Under the pieces are notes generated by a model. That model was not told where the DNA came from, searched no databases, and saw only the letters and a list, made by a program, of their open reading frames with translations. Below, piece after piece: positions 1-10,155 of a stretch of 57,852 nt of DNA. The DNA lies in the NCBI GenBank assembly GCA_002869845.2, contig NEWS02000004.1:1291481-1349332 (forward strand). Direction: 5' to 3'. Position 1 is the stretch's first letter. Every line of letters begins with the position of its first letter. The stretch is from Nitrospira sp. CG24B (GTDB lineage: Bacteria > Nitrospirota > Nitrospiria > Nitrospirales > Nitrospiraceae). Position numbers and translations under genes: made by a program.

Positions 1-260
1 GGCGAGACAGACTCAGAGGCCCAAGAACATCATCCCGTGCGCGCAGTCAGTCATGAAGCTAACTGACTTATAGTATCTGCATCACTGGCTCGTCAATATC
101 CAATACTCATGTATCAAACTTATATGTGCATCTCATGATGCTATTCGTGCGTCGATCAGCCACCGGATGTTACGTCGTGCGAGCCAGCGCTCAGTGTGGA
201 TTCTTAAGCTTGGTAGGATTCTGACCGATAAAGCTTCTGCCCCTCAACCAGGAACCCCCT
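1..260. other. Leader region upstream of the HDOD-GAF gene
   Basis: No gene, RNA or repeat was recognised here. The stretch precedes the plus-strand HDOD-GAF gene and should hold its promoter, but no convincing -35/-10 pair was found by eye. A short AGGA lies just before the ATG at 261. Open frames in this stretch look like chance readings. Confidence 0.4.
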
Positions 261-1829
261 ATGACCTCGTCAAGCGCGGCCACGGAATCGGCCCTCATCG
301 ACTCAATCCGTCCTCGTCTCCATCAAAAACTCAGACCGCTCTTGGACGAATCCAGCCACTGTCTTCCCATCTTGCAATTGACCTGTCAGCAAATCTTGAC
401 CCATATGGGTCCTCAGTCCAACGCCGTGAATCTCGCCCAGGTGATCAGCCGAGACCATGGGTTGACATGCAAAGTTCTGCAAGTGGCGAATAGCATCGCC
501 TACAGCCCGCAGCAGACGATTGTGTCGGTCCCACACGCCGTCAGTTGGCTCGGGCTCGACACGGTTCGGTCTCTCGTGGCTGCGGCACATCTTGTCGAAC
601 AACTGCAACACTGGCCGGTTCGCCAACAGGAGTTTCGAACCCTGATCGCCAAGTCCCTGGTCTCCGCGACCTATGCCAACGAACTGGGCATGGCTATTGG
701 CTACCCACAGCCTGGGCAGTTGTTTACCAGTGCCCTTCTCTATTCGATCGGAGACTTAGCCATCGCCTACCAGGACCCGGACCTTTTTCTCGCTCTCCAG
801 GCTATTTCCAAGACAACCAAGCGCCCATCGGAATGTGTGCTTCAAGAGACACGGCTCATCGGTGTACCACGGCTGACCTTGGCCCAAGCGTTGGCCCACA
901 TGTGGAAACTACCGGATGATCTGATCGAGCTCTTCCGTCATCCAGAGGGACTTCCGATGGAACATTGGCAAAGTAGTCTCCACACCTACCGAGGTATCGT
1001 CGTCGGCTCCATTCAGCTGGTCGAGGTGCTGACCGGTTCCGCACCGCGCATTGCTATTGCGGAAGCTAAGAAAACTCTCCAGGTCGGAAGCGGACTCTCT
1101 TCGGGCACGTTCACGGATTTAATGATTCGAGCCATGGATCGGGGGCGACAACTTATCCGCTCAATGGGGTTGGCCATCGACTCTTCCGATGAAGCCATTT
1201 CATCACACGAGCACGATACGATAGAGTCGATCCCGCACCCGCCCCCCATCAGCCCGACGGTGAGCAACGAACAGGCGGTGGTCTCGCCGCGAGACGAACC
1301 GGCCATTCCCATTCGGACCAAGCCGCTTGAAACGCTCCAAGCCTTTCAGGACTCGCTGCAAGCCGCGAAAGATCTCAACGGCTTACTGGGAACATTTGTA
1401 CAATCCCTCCATCGGGATGCCGGATTTGATCGTGTAGGCCTGGCACTCCTGAACCAGAATGATAGTGATCTCCTTGTTGGAAGACTGGTATGTGGCGTGA
1501 CTCCTCCCGCGCCCCACCTCCAGTCTCTCTCAGGCTCGCTCAGCCGAGAGCACCGGTTTTTCCTCACGATCCTCAAGCGATTCGATCCACTTCTAGTTCC
1601 CAACTTTTCAGATCAGATGGCCGGGACTCTGAAGCAGGACTTTCTCGATAGCTGGAAACCGACATCGGCAATCGTGGCGCCGTTGCGGGTGGGAGCGAGA
1701 CCGATCGGGCTCATCTACTGCGATCGAGCCACCAGCACCCAGCCGGTGCTTCCCCAAGACTACCAAGTATTTCAGCTGTTTTTTGCCCAGGCAACGCTCG
1801 GTCTGAATCGACTGGCCGGGATACTCTAG
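261..1829 (+). CDS. HDOD domain protein with C-terminal GAF domain
   Basis: This 522-aa cytoplasmic protein is probably a signalling regulator. An HDOD domain (a metal-independent relative of HD phosphohydrolases) spans roughly residues 30-230 and carries the family pattern VLQVANS near residue 72. A proline-rich linker around 320-345 leads to a GAF-like sensor domain at about 350-515. HDOD proteins act in bacterial signalling and motility networks, mostly as binding rather than catalytic modules; the ligand of this GAF domain cannot be predicted. The start is supported by AGGA a few bases upstream. The gene is alone on the plus strand and converges on a second HDOD gene, with about 170 bp between their stops. 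Family assignment is firm; the role is inferred. Confidence 0.85.
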   Translation: MTSSSAATESALIDSIRPRLHQKLRPLLDESSHCLPILQLTCQQILTHMGPQSNAVNLAQVISRDHGLTCKVLQVANSIAYSPQQTIVSVPHAVSWLGLDTVRSLVAAAHLVEQLQHWPVRQQEFRTLIAKSLVSATYANELGMAIGYPQPGQLFTSALLYSIGDLAIAYQDPDLFLALQAISKTTKRPSECVLQETRLIGVPRLTLAQALAHMWKLPDDLIELFRHPEGLPMEHWQSSLHTYRGIVVGSIQLVEVLTGSAPRIAIAEAKKTLQVGSGLSSGTFTDLMIRAMDRGRQLIRSMGLAIDSSDEAISSHEHDTIESIPHPPPISPTVSNEQAVVSPRDEPAIPIRTKPLETLQAFQDSLQAAKDLNGLLGTFVQSLHRDAGFDRVGLALLNQNDSDLLVGRLVCGVTPPAPHLQSLSGSLSREHRFFLTILKRFDPLLVPNFSDQMAGTLKQDFLDSWKPTSAIVAPLRVGARPIGLIYCDRATSTQPVLPQDYQVFQLFFAQATLGLNRLAGIL

Positions 1830-2000
1830 TGTGCCGCCTACGAGATAGTGAGTGCCCCACAGGAAACCGTCTTCCTTCTGAATCGGATCGATGAGCACAC
1901 CCACTCAATCAGAAGATGCTGTACTTTTATTAACGCTGGTGAAGGCTAAACAGCAGGTGAGCCAAGCTCTGTTTCTAACCACCCCGCAGGTGCTGAACAG

Positions 2001-2858
2001 CTAGGCAGCCATGGCGTGGGGATTGATCACCGCCAACGTCTCCTGGAGTTGCTCGTAGGCCTCCTTGAGCAGCGCGGGGAGATGGTCCGACGGGAACCGT
2101 GTGCTCTCAAGAGCGGTCGTATCGAATGGGACCACCTCTGGACGCCGGTTCGGCTCACATTCTTCATAATCCACCACAGCCCCGGCGAGATGAACGATGG
2201 AGGCATGGAGAATGAAATCGCCGGCTCCCATCGGATTCACCTGGTGGCGAATGGCCTGCTCAATCTGTGCGGGCATGCCCCAGAACCGGACCAGTTCGGC
2301 CCCGACCTCCGCAAAATCGCACCCGAAGTTAGCCCCCTCAACCTCGGCAAGCGAACTCTCCAGGTAGGCCGCTTCAATCAGCGCCGATTGTGCCCGCTGC
2401 GGGATGGTCTGGTAGAGGACGAAGTGGCCGATGTCGCGTAGCAAGCCTTCGACGAAAAATCGCTCGCTGTCGTTGATACTGCAAGACTTCGCAATCTTTC
2501 CAGCCAGCAACGCACAGAGGACGCTCTTGCGCCAAAACTTAGGAACATCCATCAGTTGAATAGGCATCCCGGAAAAGGTCCGGCCGATGGTCGTCGCGGT
2601 CACCAAGTCGTTGATGGCCTGTATGCCGAGAAGATTGGCGGCACGGGTGATCGTGTCGATCTGCCTTGGAAACCCATAGCGTGGACTATTGACGATGCGA
2701 AGCAGCCTGGCGGAGATAGCCGGATCCATCTTGAGCACATCGGCGAGATCGTCCATGGTTGAATTGGGGTCGTCCACAACTTCCCGTACACGGAAGTAAA
2801 TCTCCGGTAACGTGAAGACCGAAGTGCAGGACTGGACCAGTTCGTTGGCCGATGGCAT
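2001..2858 (-). CDS. HDOD domain signalling protein
   Basis: This 285-aa single-domain HDOD protein starts MPSANELVQ. The chosen ATG at 2858 has GGGAGGAG seven bases upstream, so a longer in-frame reading to 2924 is unlikely. The HDOD core spans roughly residues 10-210, with LLRIVNSPRYGF near residue 52 and GLLRDIGH near 139. In the second motif Arg replaces the His of a true HD motif (GLLHDIG), which fits a non-enzymatic HDOD fold. The C-terminal ~70 residues are variable. HDOD proteins regulate motility, biofilm or stress pathways, but no partner is encoded nearby except the convergent HDOD-GAF gene. Specific function unknown. Confidence 0.85.
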   Translation of the reverse strand: MPSANELVQSCTSVFTLPEIYFRVREVVDDPNSTMDDLADVLKMDPAISARLLRIVNSPRYGFPRQIDTITRAANLLGIQAINDLVTATTIGRTFSGMPIQLMDVPKFWRKSVLCALLAGKIAKSCSINDSERFFVEGLLRDIGHFVLYQTIPQRAQSALIEAAYLESSLAEVEGANFGCDFAEVGAELVRFWGMPAQIEQAIRHQVNPMGAGDFILHASIVHLAGAVVDYEECEPNRRPEVVPFDTTALESTRFPSDHLPALLKEAYEQLQETLAVINPHAMAA

Positions 2859-3125
2859 GGTAGATGCTCCTCCCGGTTGTCTGTGGATACAGACCGGCTC
2901 TCTGCCTTCTTTATCGGAGACCAACGGATAAAACTGTAGAGAAACAAATGGGAGAAGTCTGGAATGTTTAGACTATCACACGTTGTGCGGCTCTCAGCAA
3001 TTCGTACTATGTAGCTCGGTGAGGTTTGGGCTTGACTCCAGGACAATCTCCAGTCGATAGCCAGAGGTGGGAATAATCCTTCGCCGTGTGCGGAGTTCGT
3101 ACCGAGCGTAGGTCCACTTCTCAGA

Positions 3126-4961
3126 CTATGACTGCGTGCTACCGATGGTTTGGGCGCGTTTCTCGTCCAGCGCGGCCCAGCGGGCATAGAGGCGCTCGAC
3201 GTCGGCCTGTGCGGCGTGAAGTGCTGTGTAGCGCTCCTGCAAATCAGCAGCGGAGGACGCGATGGACGGATCATTCACTGCGGCTTGGGAGGCGGCCACC
3301 CGTGCTTCAGATTCGAGGATCTTCGCCTCGATCTGGTCCCATTCCCCTTGTTCTTTGTATGACAAACCTTTTCGTTTGGACCGCCCCCCTGGCGTGGAGT
3401 TCCCTTTTGAGCTCTGAGATTTTCTGTCTTCTGGGGCGGCTCTCCCCTGCACGGCTTCCCATTGGGCATAGTCGGCGAACCACTCGGCACGACCTGTCCC
3501 ATCCAGCGCAAGCAGCCTGGTCGAGACACGGTCCAGCAGCCATCGATCGTGAGTCACGAGAACGAGTGCCCCGGTGAATTCCAATAGGCTATCCTCGAGC
3601 ACATCAAGCGTGGGGATATCCAGATCGTTCGTTGGCTCGTCGAGGATCAACACATCCGCAGGCTGAAGCATCAACCGGGCAATGAGCAAGCGCGCCTGCT
3701 CCCCACCGGATAGGCGCGAGACCGGCAAGTCCAGTTGCTCCGGCTTGAAGAGGAAGCGCTTGGCCCATGACACTAGATGGACAGACCGCTCTTGATAGAC
3801 AACCGCATCGCCACCGGCTGGAGCGAGAGCCCGCCGTAACGTGGCTTGCTGGTCCAAGGATTCTCGATGTTGCTCGAAGGTCACCACGCGCAGCCGATCG
3901 GCGCGGGTGATGGTTCCGGCATCAGGCGTCAACGTGCCGGCCAGAAGCTTGAGCAACGTCGACTTGCCGCTCCCATTCGGACCCAGCAGTCCAACCCGCT
4001 CGCCCGGCCCCAGCTGCAGATCCAGATTGCGTATGATCAGTTGCGCACCCAACGACTTCCCCAGACCGATCACCTCGATCAGTTTCTTGGACCGTCGTCC
4101 GGAGGCGGTGAAGTCGATCCCGGCCGGCCCCTTCGATTGCCGAGACTCCATATCATTCAGTTCGTCAATAAGCCGGCCAGCCGAATCAATTCTGGCTTTG
4201 GCCTTGGTCGTACGAGCTTTCGGCCCTCGCCGGAGCCATTCCACTTCACGACGAACTCGATTGGCTAACGATGATTGATAGTCGGCCTGGGCCTGCAAGG
4301 CCGCGTCGCGCTGCTCCAAAAACTCGCTGTACCGACCCTTGGCCTCAAAGAGGCCATTGGGGTATCGGCGGTTCAATTCCCAGATCCGCGTGGTCACCGC
4401 TTCCAAGAATCGGCGGTCGTGACTGATGACGATGAAGGCATGGGGCTCAGCCTTCAACAGACCTTCGAGCCAGAGAATCCCCTCAACATCCAGATGGTTG
4501 GTCGGCTCGTCCAGAAGCAGCACGTCCGGTTCCAGCATCAGCGACCGTGCAATCGCCAGCCGTTTCTTCCATCCCCCAGATAGTGTGGACACCGCCTGCT
4601 CAGCGCGGACAAACCCACCGAGGCTGAGCGCCCTGGCGATGCGCCCCCCCTGCTCATGGGGATCCAGCCCTTCATCGAGAAGGACTTGGGCTAAAGTGTC
4701 TTCAACCGAGTGTCCCTCCATAAACGAGGGCTCTTGCGGCACATAGCCGATCCGGAGCTGCCGTCGAACAGATCTGGTACCACGATCCGGATCCTCAATC
4801 CCGGCCAGGATCTTGAGCAGGGTAGATTTCCCAGACCCATTGGGGCCGATCAGCCCAACATGATCGCCGTCGCAGAGTCCGAGCGACAGGTCGGTGAACA
4901 AGGGCTTCACCCCGTAGCTTTTCCCAAGAGATTCACAACTGAGCAGCATGGCCGGTGGCAT
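3126..4961 (-). CDS. uup: ABC-F family ATPase, Uup-like
   Basis: This 611-aa protein has two fused ABC ATPase domains and no membrane segments, the ABC-F layout of soluble, ribosome- or nucleic-acid-associated ATPases. Domain 1 has GPNGSGKST near residue 39, signature LSGGWKKR and Walker B LLLDEPTNHLD. Domain 2 repeats GPNGSGKST near 335, with LSGGEQARL and LILDEPTNDLD. A charged linker (about 225-285) joins them. The C-terminal ~70 residues, after a Ser/Lys-rich stretch, look like the coiled coil typical of Uup, which is linked to ribosome function and to control of precise transposon excision. No clear ribosome binding site precedes either candidate start (codon 1 or 5). Uup rather than another ABC-F branch is inferred from the C-terminus. 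Confidence 0.85.
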   Translation of the reverse strand: MPPAMLLSCESLGKSYGVKPLFTDLSLGLCDGDHVGLIGPNGSGKSTLLKILAGIEDPDRGTRSVRRQLRIGYVPQEPSFMEGHSVEDTLAQVLLDEGLDPHEQGGRIARALSLGGFVRAEQAVSTLSGGWKKRLAIARSLMLEPDVLLLDEPTNHLDVEGILWLEGLLKAEPHAFIVISHDRRFLEAVTTRIWELNRRYPNGLFEAKGRYSEFLEQRDAALQAQADYQSSLANRVRREVEWLRRGPKARTTKAKARIDSAGRLIDELNDMESRQSKGPAGIDFTASGRRSKKLIEVIGLGKSLGAQLIIRNLDLQLGPGERVGLLGPNGSGKSTLLKLLAGTLTPDAGTITRADRLRVVTFEQHRESLDQQATLRRALAPAGGDAVVYQERSVHLVSWAKRFLFKPEQLDLPVSRLSGGEQARLLIARLMLQPADVLILDEPTNDLDIPTLDVLEDSLLEFTGALVLVTHDRWLLDRVSTRLLALDGTGRAEWFADYAQWEAVQGRAAPEDRKSQSSKGNSTPGGRSKRKGLSYKEQGEWDQIEAKILESEARVAASQAAVNDPSIASSAADLQERYTALHAAQADVERLYARWAALDEKRAQTIGSTQS

Positions 4962-5167
4962 AATTGGTGAGCAGTGTAGCCGATCGTAGGGGGCAAACGG
5001 GGATTTTTGTTTACGACCCGATGAGGCACGTCAGCTTGTGATACGGCCTATCGACCGGTGTGGTTGGAATGTTCAGGGGGAGGCCGAACTATCGCAGATC
5101 AGTCTTCTCACCACGCGGCACCGCCACCGGAGGCGCCTGCGTGCGGTCAGGATGCGCGCTTCTCCTG

Positions 5168-5785
5168 TCAGCGCAGCCTTCCGCTTGGGCTGCCAGATTG
5201 GACGTAGATTCCGACTGCCTCATCAGATGACAAAGAATGGCTGATTCCAGATCTGTCAGGGTGTGTGCGCATTTCCACAAGCCAATCTGACCATTGCCCT
5301 GTCTGGTCCAGGACAGGCTGCATATGCGGAGACAGTGCTCCGCGACGAGTGCGCACCCCGTTCACTAAAGCCCCCCACAAATTGCGAATCCGTGAATAGA
5401 GCCTGCCTTTACCGGAGCTCATATACTTCATCCGTTGTGCCACATCGCGAAACTCTGGATCTCCTTTGCGGATCCAGCCATACACCTCAAGGCTTTCCGC
5501 CCAACGGCCTAACGATTCCAACGTCTGACCCAGTTGGTAGAGAATATGGCGTTGTTCGACGGGTGAGACCATAGGCGACGTGATCGCTTGTCGAAATGCC
5601 GCGACTGCTTCTTCATGTCGGCCAATGGCTTTTAAACACAAGGCCATAGGCACATACGCTTTCCCCGCATATCGAGGGTCTTTGGCGACTGTTTGAAAAT
5701 CATCGATCGCTGGATGGAACATGCGCAACTCCATGAGCACCAACCCTCGTTCATAGAGCTCGGATGAAGACATCTGTTGAAGCAT
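5168..5785 (-). CDS. TPR-repeat protein
   Basis: This ~205-aa protein contains two to three tetratricopeptide-like helical repeats between about residues 10 and 115; one reads AYVPMALCLKAIGRHEEAVAAF. Such repeats are protein-interaction scaffolds. The ATG at 5785 (MLQQMSSSELYERG) was preferred because GGAGGA lies six bases upstream; a longer in-frame start at 5803 lies before that site. No signal peptide or membrane segment is seen, and the ~90-residue C-terminus is basic and not recognised. It stands alone, with about 380 bp to the ABC-F gene's start region and 305 bp to the CBS gene. Partner and function are unknown. Confidence 0.75.
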   Translation of the reverse strand: MLQQMSSSELYERGLVLMELRMFHPAIDDFQTVAKDPRYAGKAYVPMALCLKAIGRHEEAVAAFRQAITSPMVSPVEQRHILYQLGQTLESLGRWAESLEVYGWIRKGDPEFRDVAQRMKYMSSGKGRLYSRIRNLWGALVNGVRTRRGALSPHMQPVLDQTGQWSDWLVEMRTHPDRSGISHSLSSDEAVGIYVQSGSPSGRLR

Positions 5786-6090
5786 GCGGACTCCTCCGTG
5801 CATGGCAATATACCACAGCGTCTACGTAGATAGCCTGGCAAGAACGGTGCCCTGAGAAATCCAATCGCAGGCTCATGGTTTCAATAACTTACCGTCAACA
5901 ACACGAAGAAGGTGTAGGGAATTTGCAACGAAGTGAAGTGATCCGCACACACTGGCTTCCCATCGATTCGTAAAACGAACGAGGTCTCAACAGAGACTGG
6001 TTCCGTCAGAAGAATGAGAATATGGCAGAATCGCAGCCGCACGCAGCAATCTGTCGCTGCCCATTCCTCATGCGCGGCATAGAACAGATT
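5786..6090. other. Intergenic stretch between TPR and CBS genes
   Basis: About 305 bp without a supported gene. It should contain the promoter of the TPR gene and the end of the CBS transcript (both minus strand). A short inverted repeat (GTCTC, four bases, GAGAC) near 5985 has no T-tract and is not called as a terminator. Nothing else recognised. Confidence 0.4.
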
Positions 6091-6858
6091 CTATGTAGAC
6101 CTCTGATCTTCGAAGGCGCGGAGGAGATCAGACACGGAGAGCACTCCGATGATGGTTGCATCGGCAGTGACGGGCAAGTGGCGAATACCCTGTTTCTTCA
6201 TCAGCGACATGGCATCAGCTAAGGACTCGTCTTCCTCGATCGTGATGAGCGACCGGCTCATGCAGCTAGCGACAGTCTCCGTATTGGGATCGAGCCCTTT
6301 GGCCACCGCTCTACGGGTGAGATCGGAATCGGTGATGATGCCGATATAACGGGACCCGTCGTCCACAATCAGCGAACCGACCTTGTGCTTCTGTAACAAT
6401 TGTCCGGCTTGTTTGATCGTCGCGTCTTTATGGATGCTCCGCACATCATGGGACATATAGTCTTTGATAAGTGCGACCTCGATCCCCTTCCCCATCCCCA
6501 TCCTCGTGGTGTGAAGTCGACGACGCAATTCGAGATCGGCCAAGCAGCTTTCCAGTACTTGTCGTCGCTGATGGAGACTCTCCCGCTCGACATTATGGGC
6601 TCCGCTTTCTTGGGCTTCTTCTGGCAGGATGGCCGATTCCCCAGTTTTCGCATAGAAATACGACTCGGATTCATCCGAGGCTGCGCCGAATACCTGGCCG
6701 ATCAATTCTTCCGCCGCTTCGTCGAAATCTTCAAGCGACGCCGACCCTCGCTTACGTGAGAGAAAAGGTTGAAATTTGACGAGCTGCTGTTTGAACCGAT
6801 CGACATACCGATCGAGAATATCACTCCGTGTCAACCCGGTACGAACTCGTTTCGGCAT
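6091..6858 (-). CDS. Tandem CBS domain protein
   Basis: This 255-aa soluble protein has a C-terminal pair of CBS domains (about residues 138-190 and 200-250), including the repeated motifs YIGIITDSDLTRR and IIGVLSVSDLLR. CBS pairs bind adenine nucleotides and report energy state. The N-terminal ~130 residues are charged and helical and not recognised. The ATG at 6858 (MPKRVRTGLTRSD) has GAGGAGGG seven bases upstream; an upstream in-frame extension to 6945 lacks such a site. No enzymatic or transporter domain is fused to the CBS pair, so it may act on a separate partner. The gene faces away from a decayed plus-strand gene at 7027. Confidence 0.85.
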   Translation of the reverse strand: MPKRVRTGLTRSDILDRYVDRFKQQLVKFQPFLSRKRGSASLEDFDEAAEELIGQVFGAASDESESYFYAKTGESAILPEEAQESGAHNVERESLHQRRQVLESCLADLELRRRLHTTRMGMGKGIEVALIKDYMSHDVRSIHKDATIKQAGQLLQKHKVGSLIVDDGSRYIGIITDSDLTRRAVAKGLDPNTETVASCMSRSLITIEEDESLADAMSLMKKQGIRHLPVTADATIIGVLSVSDLLRAFEDQRST

Positions 6859-7026
6859 TGAATCCCTCCTCGGTTGTGAACAGGAGAATACCCTATACAG
6901 AGGAAGATGCTCAACAAAGGTCGAGCAGGATGCGGCCCCTATCACCCGTGATGATCATTCCGGGATCATTCCTCACCGATGTCGCACTTAACTTTTAGCG
7001 GTTAGTCGGTATGCCTTCAACTTCCG

Positions 7027-7429
7027 ATGATGACACGGTTCTTTCTGCTAACGATTTTCCTACTGCACTATGGCCCGGTCTACGCGGGATGACTAGCAGT
7101 GGAGAAACAGTACCAACCGATCGGCCTCGAGACTCTGTATTTTGACCAAGAAATGATTCACAGAAACGGGATTCGCGCGACACTCTGGCAGCTCACCAAT
7201 CTCAAATGGAACAACACCACACGGTTCTTGTCCACCAAAACCCACAAGGAATTTGACTGTGAGCACCCACGCGCGCTTGTACTACAAGTGATCCACTTCT
7301 CTCGTCAGATGGGTACTGACCGGTCGAAGCCCGGCTATGTTGAAACCGGGAGCTGGCAGCCCGTTGAAGAACGCACTGCCAACCACACGTTCTGGAAAGC
7401 AGCTTACCGGAAGCCCGAATCGCCCGCCA
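7027..7429 (+). pseudogene. Decayed small exported protein, surface-adhesin-E-like
   Basis: Translating from the ATG at 7027 gives a classic signal peptide (MMTRFFLLTIFLLHYGPVYAG), then an in-frame TGA at 7090..7092, then in the same frame LAVEKQYQPIGLETLYF and about 100 residues resembling the small secreted 'surface-adhesin protein E' domain: a Tyr-Phe-Asp turn, a TLWQLTNLK strand, STKTHKEFDC, and a closing SWQPVE...FWKAA. TGA is one base from TGG (Trp), a common residue at the start of this domain, so a nonsense mutation is likely. Near the end a Tyr follows WKAA where relatives often have Cys, and the frame then stays open to 7575, into the antisense of glnA. It is read as a recent pseudogene. 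Translation from the GTG at 7099 would give a protein without a signal peptide. Family assignment is from memory. Confidence 0.6.
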
Positions 7430-7465
7430 AGGCCTCTTGCGGCCCCGTTCTCGCCTCGCCGCCTA

Positions 7466-8875
7466 CTAGACGTCGTAATAGAGGAAAAACTCGTACGGAT
7501 GCGGACGCAGACGCATCGGATCGATCTCCTTGCTCCGCTTATAGCCGATCCAGGCCTCGATCAAATCCTCGGTAAATACCTCTCCTTTGAGCAGGAATTG
7601 GTAGTCCTTCTCCAAGCTGTTGAGCGCCTCATCGAGACTCCCGGGCATGGTCGGGATGCTCGCCGCTTCCTTCGGATCGAGATCGTAGAGGTCTTTTTCT
7701 GCCGGCTCGCCGGGATTGATCTTATTCTGAATACCGTCGAGCCCCGCCATGAGCATCGCGGAGAAGGCCAAATAAGGATTGCAGGAAGGATCGGGAAACC
7801 GCACTTCGATGCGCTTGGCCTTCGGGCTCGGGGAGTACATGGGAATGCGGATGCCGGCTGATCGGTTCCGGCTTGAATACGCCAGCAGCACCGGCGCTTC
7901 GAACCCCGGCGTGATGCGCTTGTACGAATTCGTCGTCGGATTCGTAAATGCCGCCAGCGCCGGCGCATGCTTGAGAATGCCGCCGATATAATACAAACAC
8001 AACTGCGAGATCCCGGCATAGTCTTTCCCGGCAAAGAGGGGTTTCCCATCCTTCCAGATGCTCTGGTGCGTGTGCATCCCGGATCCGGCATCGCTGAAGA
8101 GCGGCTTTGGCATGAAGGTCACTGTCTTTCCATGTCGACGCGCAACATTCTTGACAATGTACTTGTAGAGCATCATCTTGTCCGCAGTTCGCAAGAGGGA
8201 ATCAAATCGGATGTCGATTTCGGCCTGACCGGCCGTAGCCGTCTCGTGATGGTGCTTCTCCACCTCGATGCCGACCTTCTCCATCTCCAGCACCATTTCG
8301 CTGCGGATGTCTTGCTGAGTATCGGCCGGAGCCACCGGAAAATATCCTTGCTTATGACGGATTTTGCCGCCCAGGTTGAGGCCCTCTTGCCCCATGTTCC
8401 AGGCGCCTTCTTCCGAGTCCAGATAATAGAAGCCACTGTGGCTGGTTTGGTCGTATCGGGCGTGATCGAAGATGAAAAATTCTGCTTCCGGCCCCCAGAA
8501 TGAGTTGTCGCCGATCTTGGTGCTCTGCAGATACTTCTCCGCCTTTTGGGCGATGAACCTAGGATCACGTTCATAATTCTCGCGAGATATCGGATCCACG
8601 ACATTGCCGGTCAAGCTAAGTGTAGGGACTGCGGTAAAGGGATCCAAGCAGGCGGTTGCCGGATCAGGCACCAATAACAAGTCACTATTGTTGATAGCCT
8701 TCCAGCCGCGGATCGACGATCCATCGAGGCCGGACCCATCCCTGAACAAGTTCTCCGTCAGTTCGCTCACCGGGATAGTCATATGCTGCCAGACGCCCGG
8801 CAAATCAACGAACTTCAGATCCACCATCTGAACCCTGTGCTTCTTGGCGAACTCCAGTACTTCACGCACGTTCAT
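7466..8875 (-). CDS. glnA: Glutamine synthetase, type I
   Basis: This 469-aa enzyme catalyses ATP-dependent condensation of glutamate and ammonium to glutamine, the main ammonium-assimilation step; it is a cytoplasmic dodecamer. Visible family features include DGSSIRGW near residue 52, the active-site stretch [12 protein letters not shown] near 128, GSGMHTHQS near 267, NRSAGIRIP near 339 and [10 protein letters not shown] near 361. A Tyr in [10 protein letters not shown] (about residue 397) matches the adenylylation-site region of GS I-beta enzymes, so control by GlnE is plausible. The ATG at 8875 was chosen over one six bases upstream because AGGAGG lies six bases before it. It follows glnB by about 55 bp and is probably cotranscribed with it. 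Confidence 0.96.
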   Translation of the reverse strand: MNVREVLEFAKKHRVQMVDLKFVDLPGVWQHMTIPVSELTENLFRDGSGLDGSSIRGWKAINNSDLLLVPDPATACLDPFTAVPTLSLTGNVVDPISRENYERDPRFIAQKAEKYLQSTKIGDNSFWGPEAEFFIFDHARYDQTSHSGFYYLDSEEGAWNMGQEGLNLGGKIRHKQGYFPVAPADTQQDIRSEMVLEMEKVGIEVEKHHHETATAGQAEIDIRFDSLLRTADKMMLYKYIVKNVARRHGKTVTFMPKPLFSDAGSGMHTHQSIWKDGKPLFAGKDYAGISQLCLYYIGGILKHAPALAAFTNPTTNSYKRITPGFEAPVLLAYSSRNRSAGIRIPMYSPSPKAKRIEVRFPDPSCNPYLAFSAMLMAGLDGIQNKINPGEPAEKDLYDLDPKEAASIPTMPGSLDEALNSLEKDYQFLLKGEVFTEDLIEAWIGYKRSKEIDPMRLRPHPYEFFLYYDV

Positions 8876-8932
8876 GCCCATCCTCCTTTGAAAGATCCTC
8901 CGCGATGATGTTCTACCGCTTGGACCTTGCCG

Positions 8933-9433
<501 letters not shown>

Positions 9434-9573
9434 TTATGGGCCTGCACTCTACGCATCAAATGGATACGGCAAAACGCCCCAAGAGCAAGCATCCAGGCGC
9501 TTCACTCCTATCCGGAATGACTGGATACCGTCTTGCGCGGTATCAGATGATCAGAAAATGGAACCAGTGGGGG

Positions 9574-10057
9574 CTACTCCGGCTTGATCCGATAGCCGTT
9601 CGTAATCGGCATCCGTCGGTCCTTGCCCAAAGCGCGGTGCGTGATCTTGACACCTAGGGGAGCCTGACGCCGCTTGAACTCGCTGCTATCCACCATTCTG
9701 ACCACGCGCGAGACCGTTGCGCAATCGAACCCTGCCTCGACGATGTCGGCGAGCGAGCGGTCTTCTTCGACATACGCCCGCAGAATGGGATCGAGCACCG
9801 TGTACGGGGGAAGGGAATCTTCATCCTTTTGATTCGGCCTCAACTCGGCGGTCGGCGGTCGGTCCAGGATGCGCGCAGGAATCACCGGCGACGGACCAAC
9901 GGCATTGCGGAACTTTGCCAGGCCGTAAACCGAATACGACGAGATCAGCCTTGACCTTCTTCGCCTCTCGGATCCAGGTCGTGATACGGTGGAGGTTCCC
10001 GGTCAGATCCCCGACGGTCGGGTTCATCTGTGCTATCGCGATGCGCAATGTCCGCAT
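9574..10057 (-). pseudogene. nadE: nadE remnant: NAD+ synthase with large internal deletion
   Basis: Two ends of a glutamine-dependent NAD+ synthase are joined with the middle missing. From the ATG at 10057 the frame reads [20 protein letters not shown] and reaches KADLVVF, the start of the glutaminase (nitrilase) domain. At about 9930 the homology jumps, in another frame, to [13 protein letters not shown] and then [20 protein letters not shown] and [10 protein letters not shown], the synthetase C-terminus. Family members have roughly 540-590 residues; about 155 codons remain, so some 1.2-1.3 kb is gone, including the catalytic Glu/Lys/Cys and the ATP-binding SGGxDS loop. The original frame runs on into nonsense. 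The order aroB-nadE-glnB-glnA explains its position. NAD+ synthesis would need another copy, or the junction is an assembly error. Confidence 0.85.
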
Positions 10058-10155
10058 AGAACTCCGGTAAAACCGGCCTATCTCCGCTGTCCAATCGCGC
10101 GCGACACAGGAGAGAGGTTCATCTCGACTCAGCTCGGTTGGCAAGAGATCCGTAC

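Noticed and set aside
7336..7366. CCCGG...CCGGG inverted repeat as a glnA terminator
   Set aside because: Five-base stem, no T-tract, and about 100 bp past the stop; too weak.
7337..7861. Plus-strand open frame overlapping the end of glnA
   Set aside because: Mostly antisense to glnA and in a different frame from the adhesin-like pseudogene; no family features.
9574..9885. Stand-alone 103-aa protein from the nadE C-terminus
   Set aside because: The homology to nadE begins upstream of its apparent start ([13 protein letters not shown]), and the codon called as start is an internal Val (GTG); it is better read as a pseudogene fragment.
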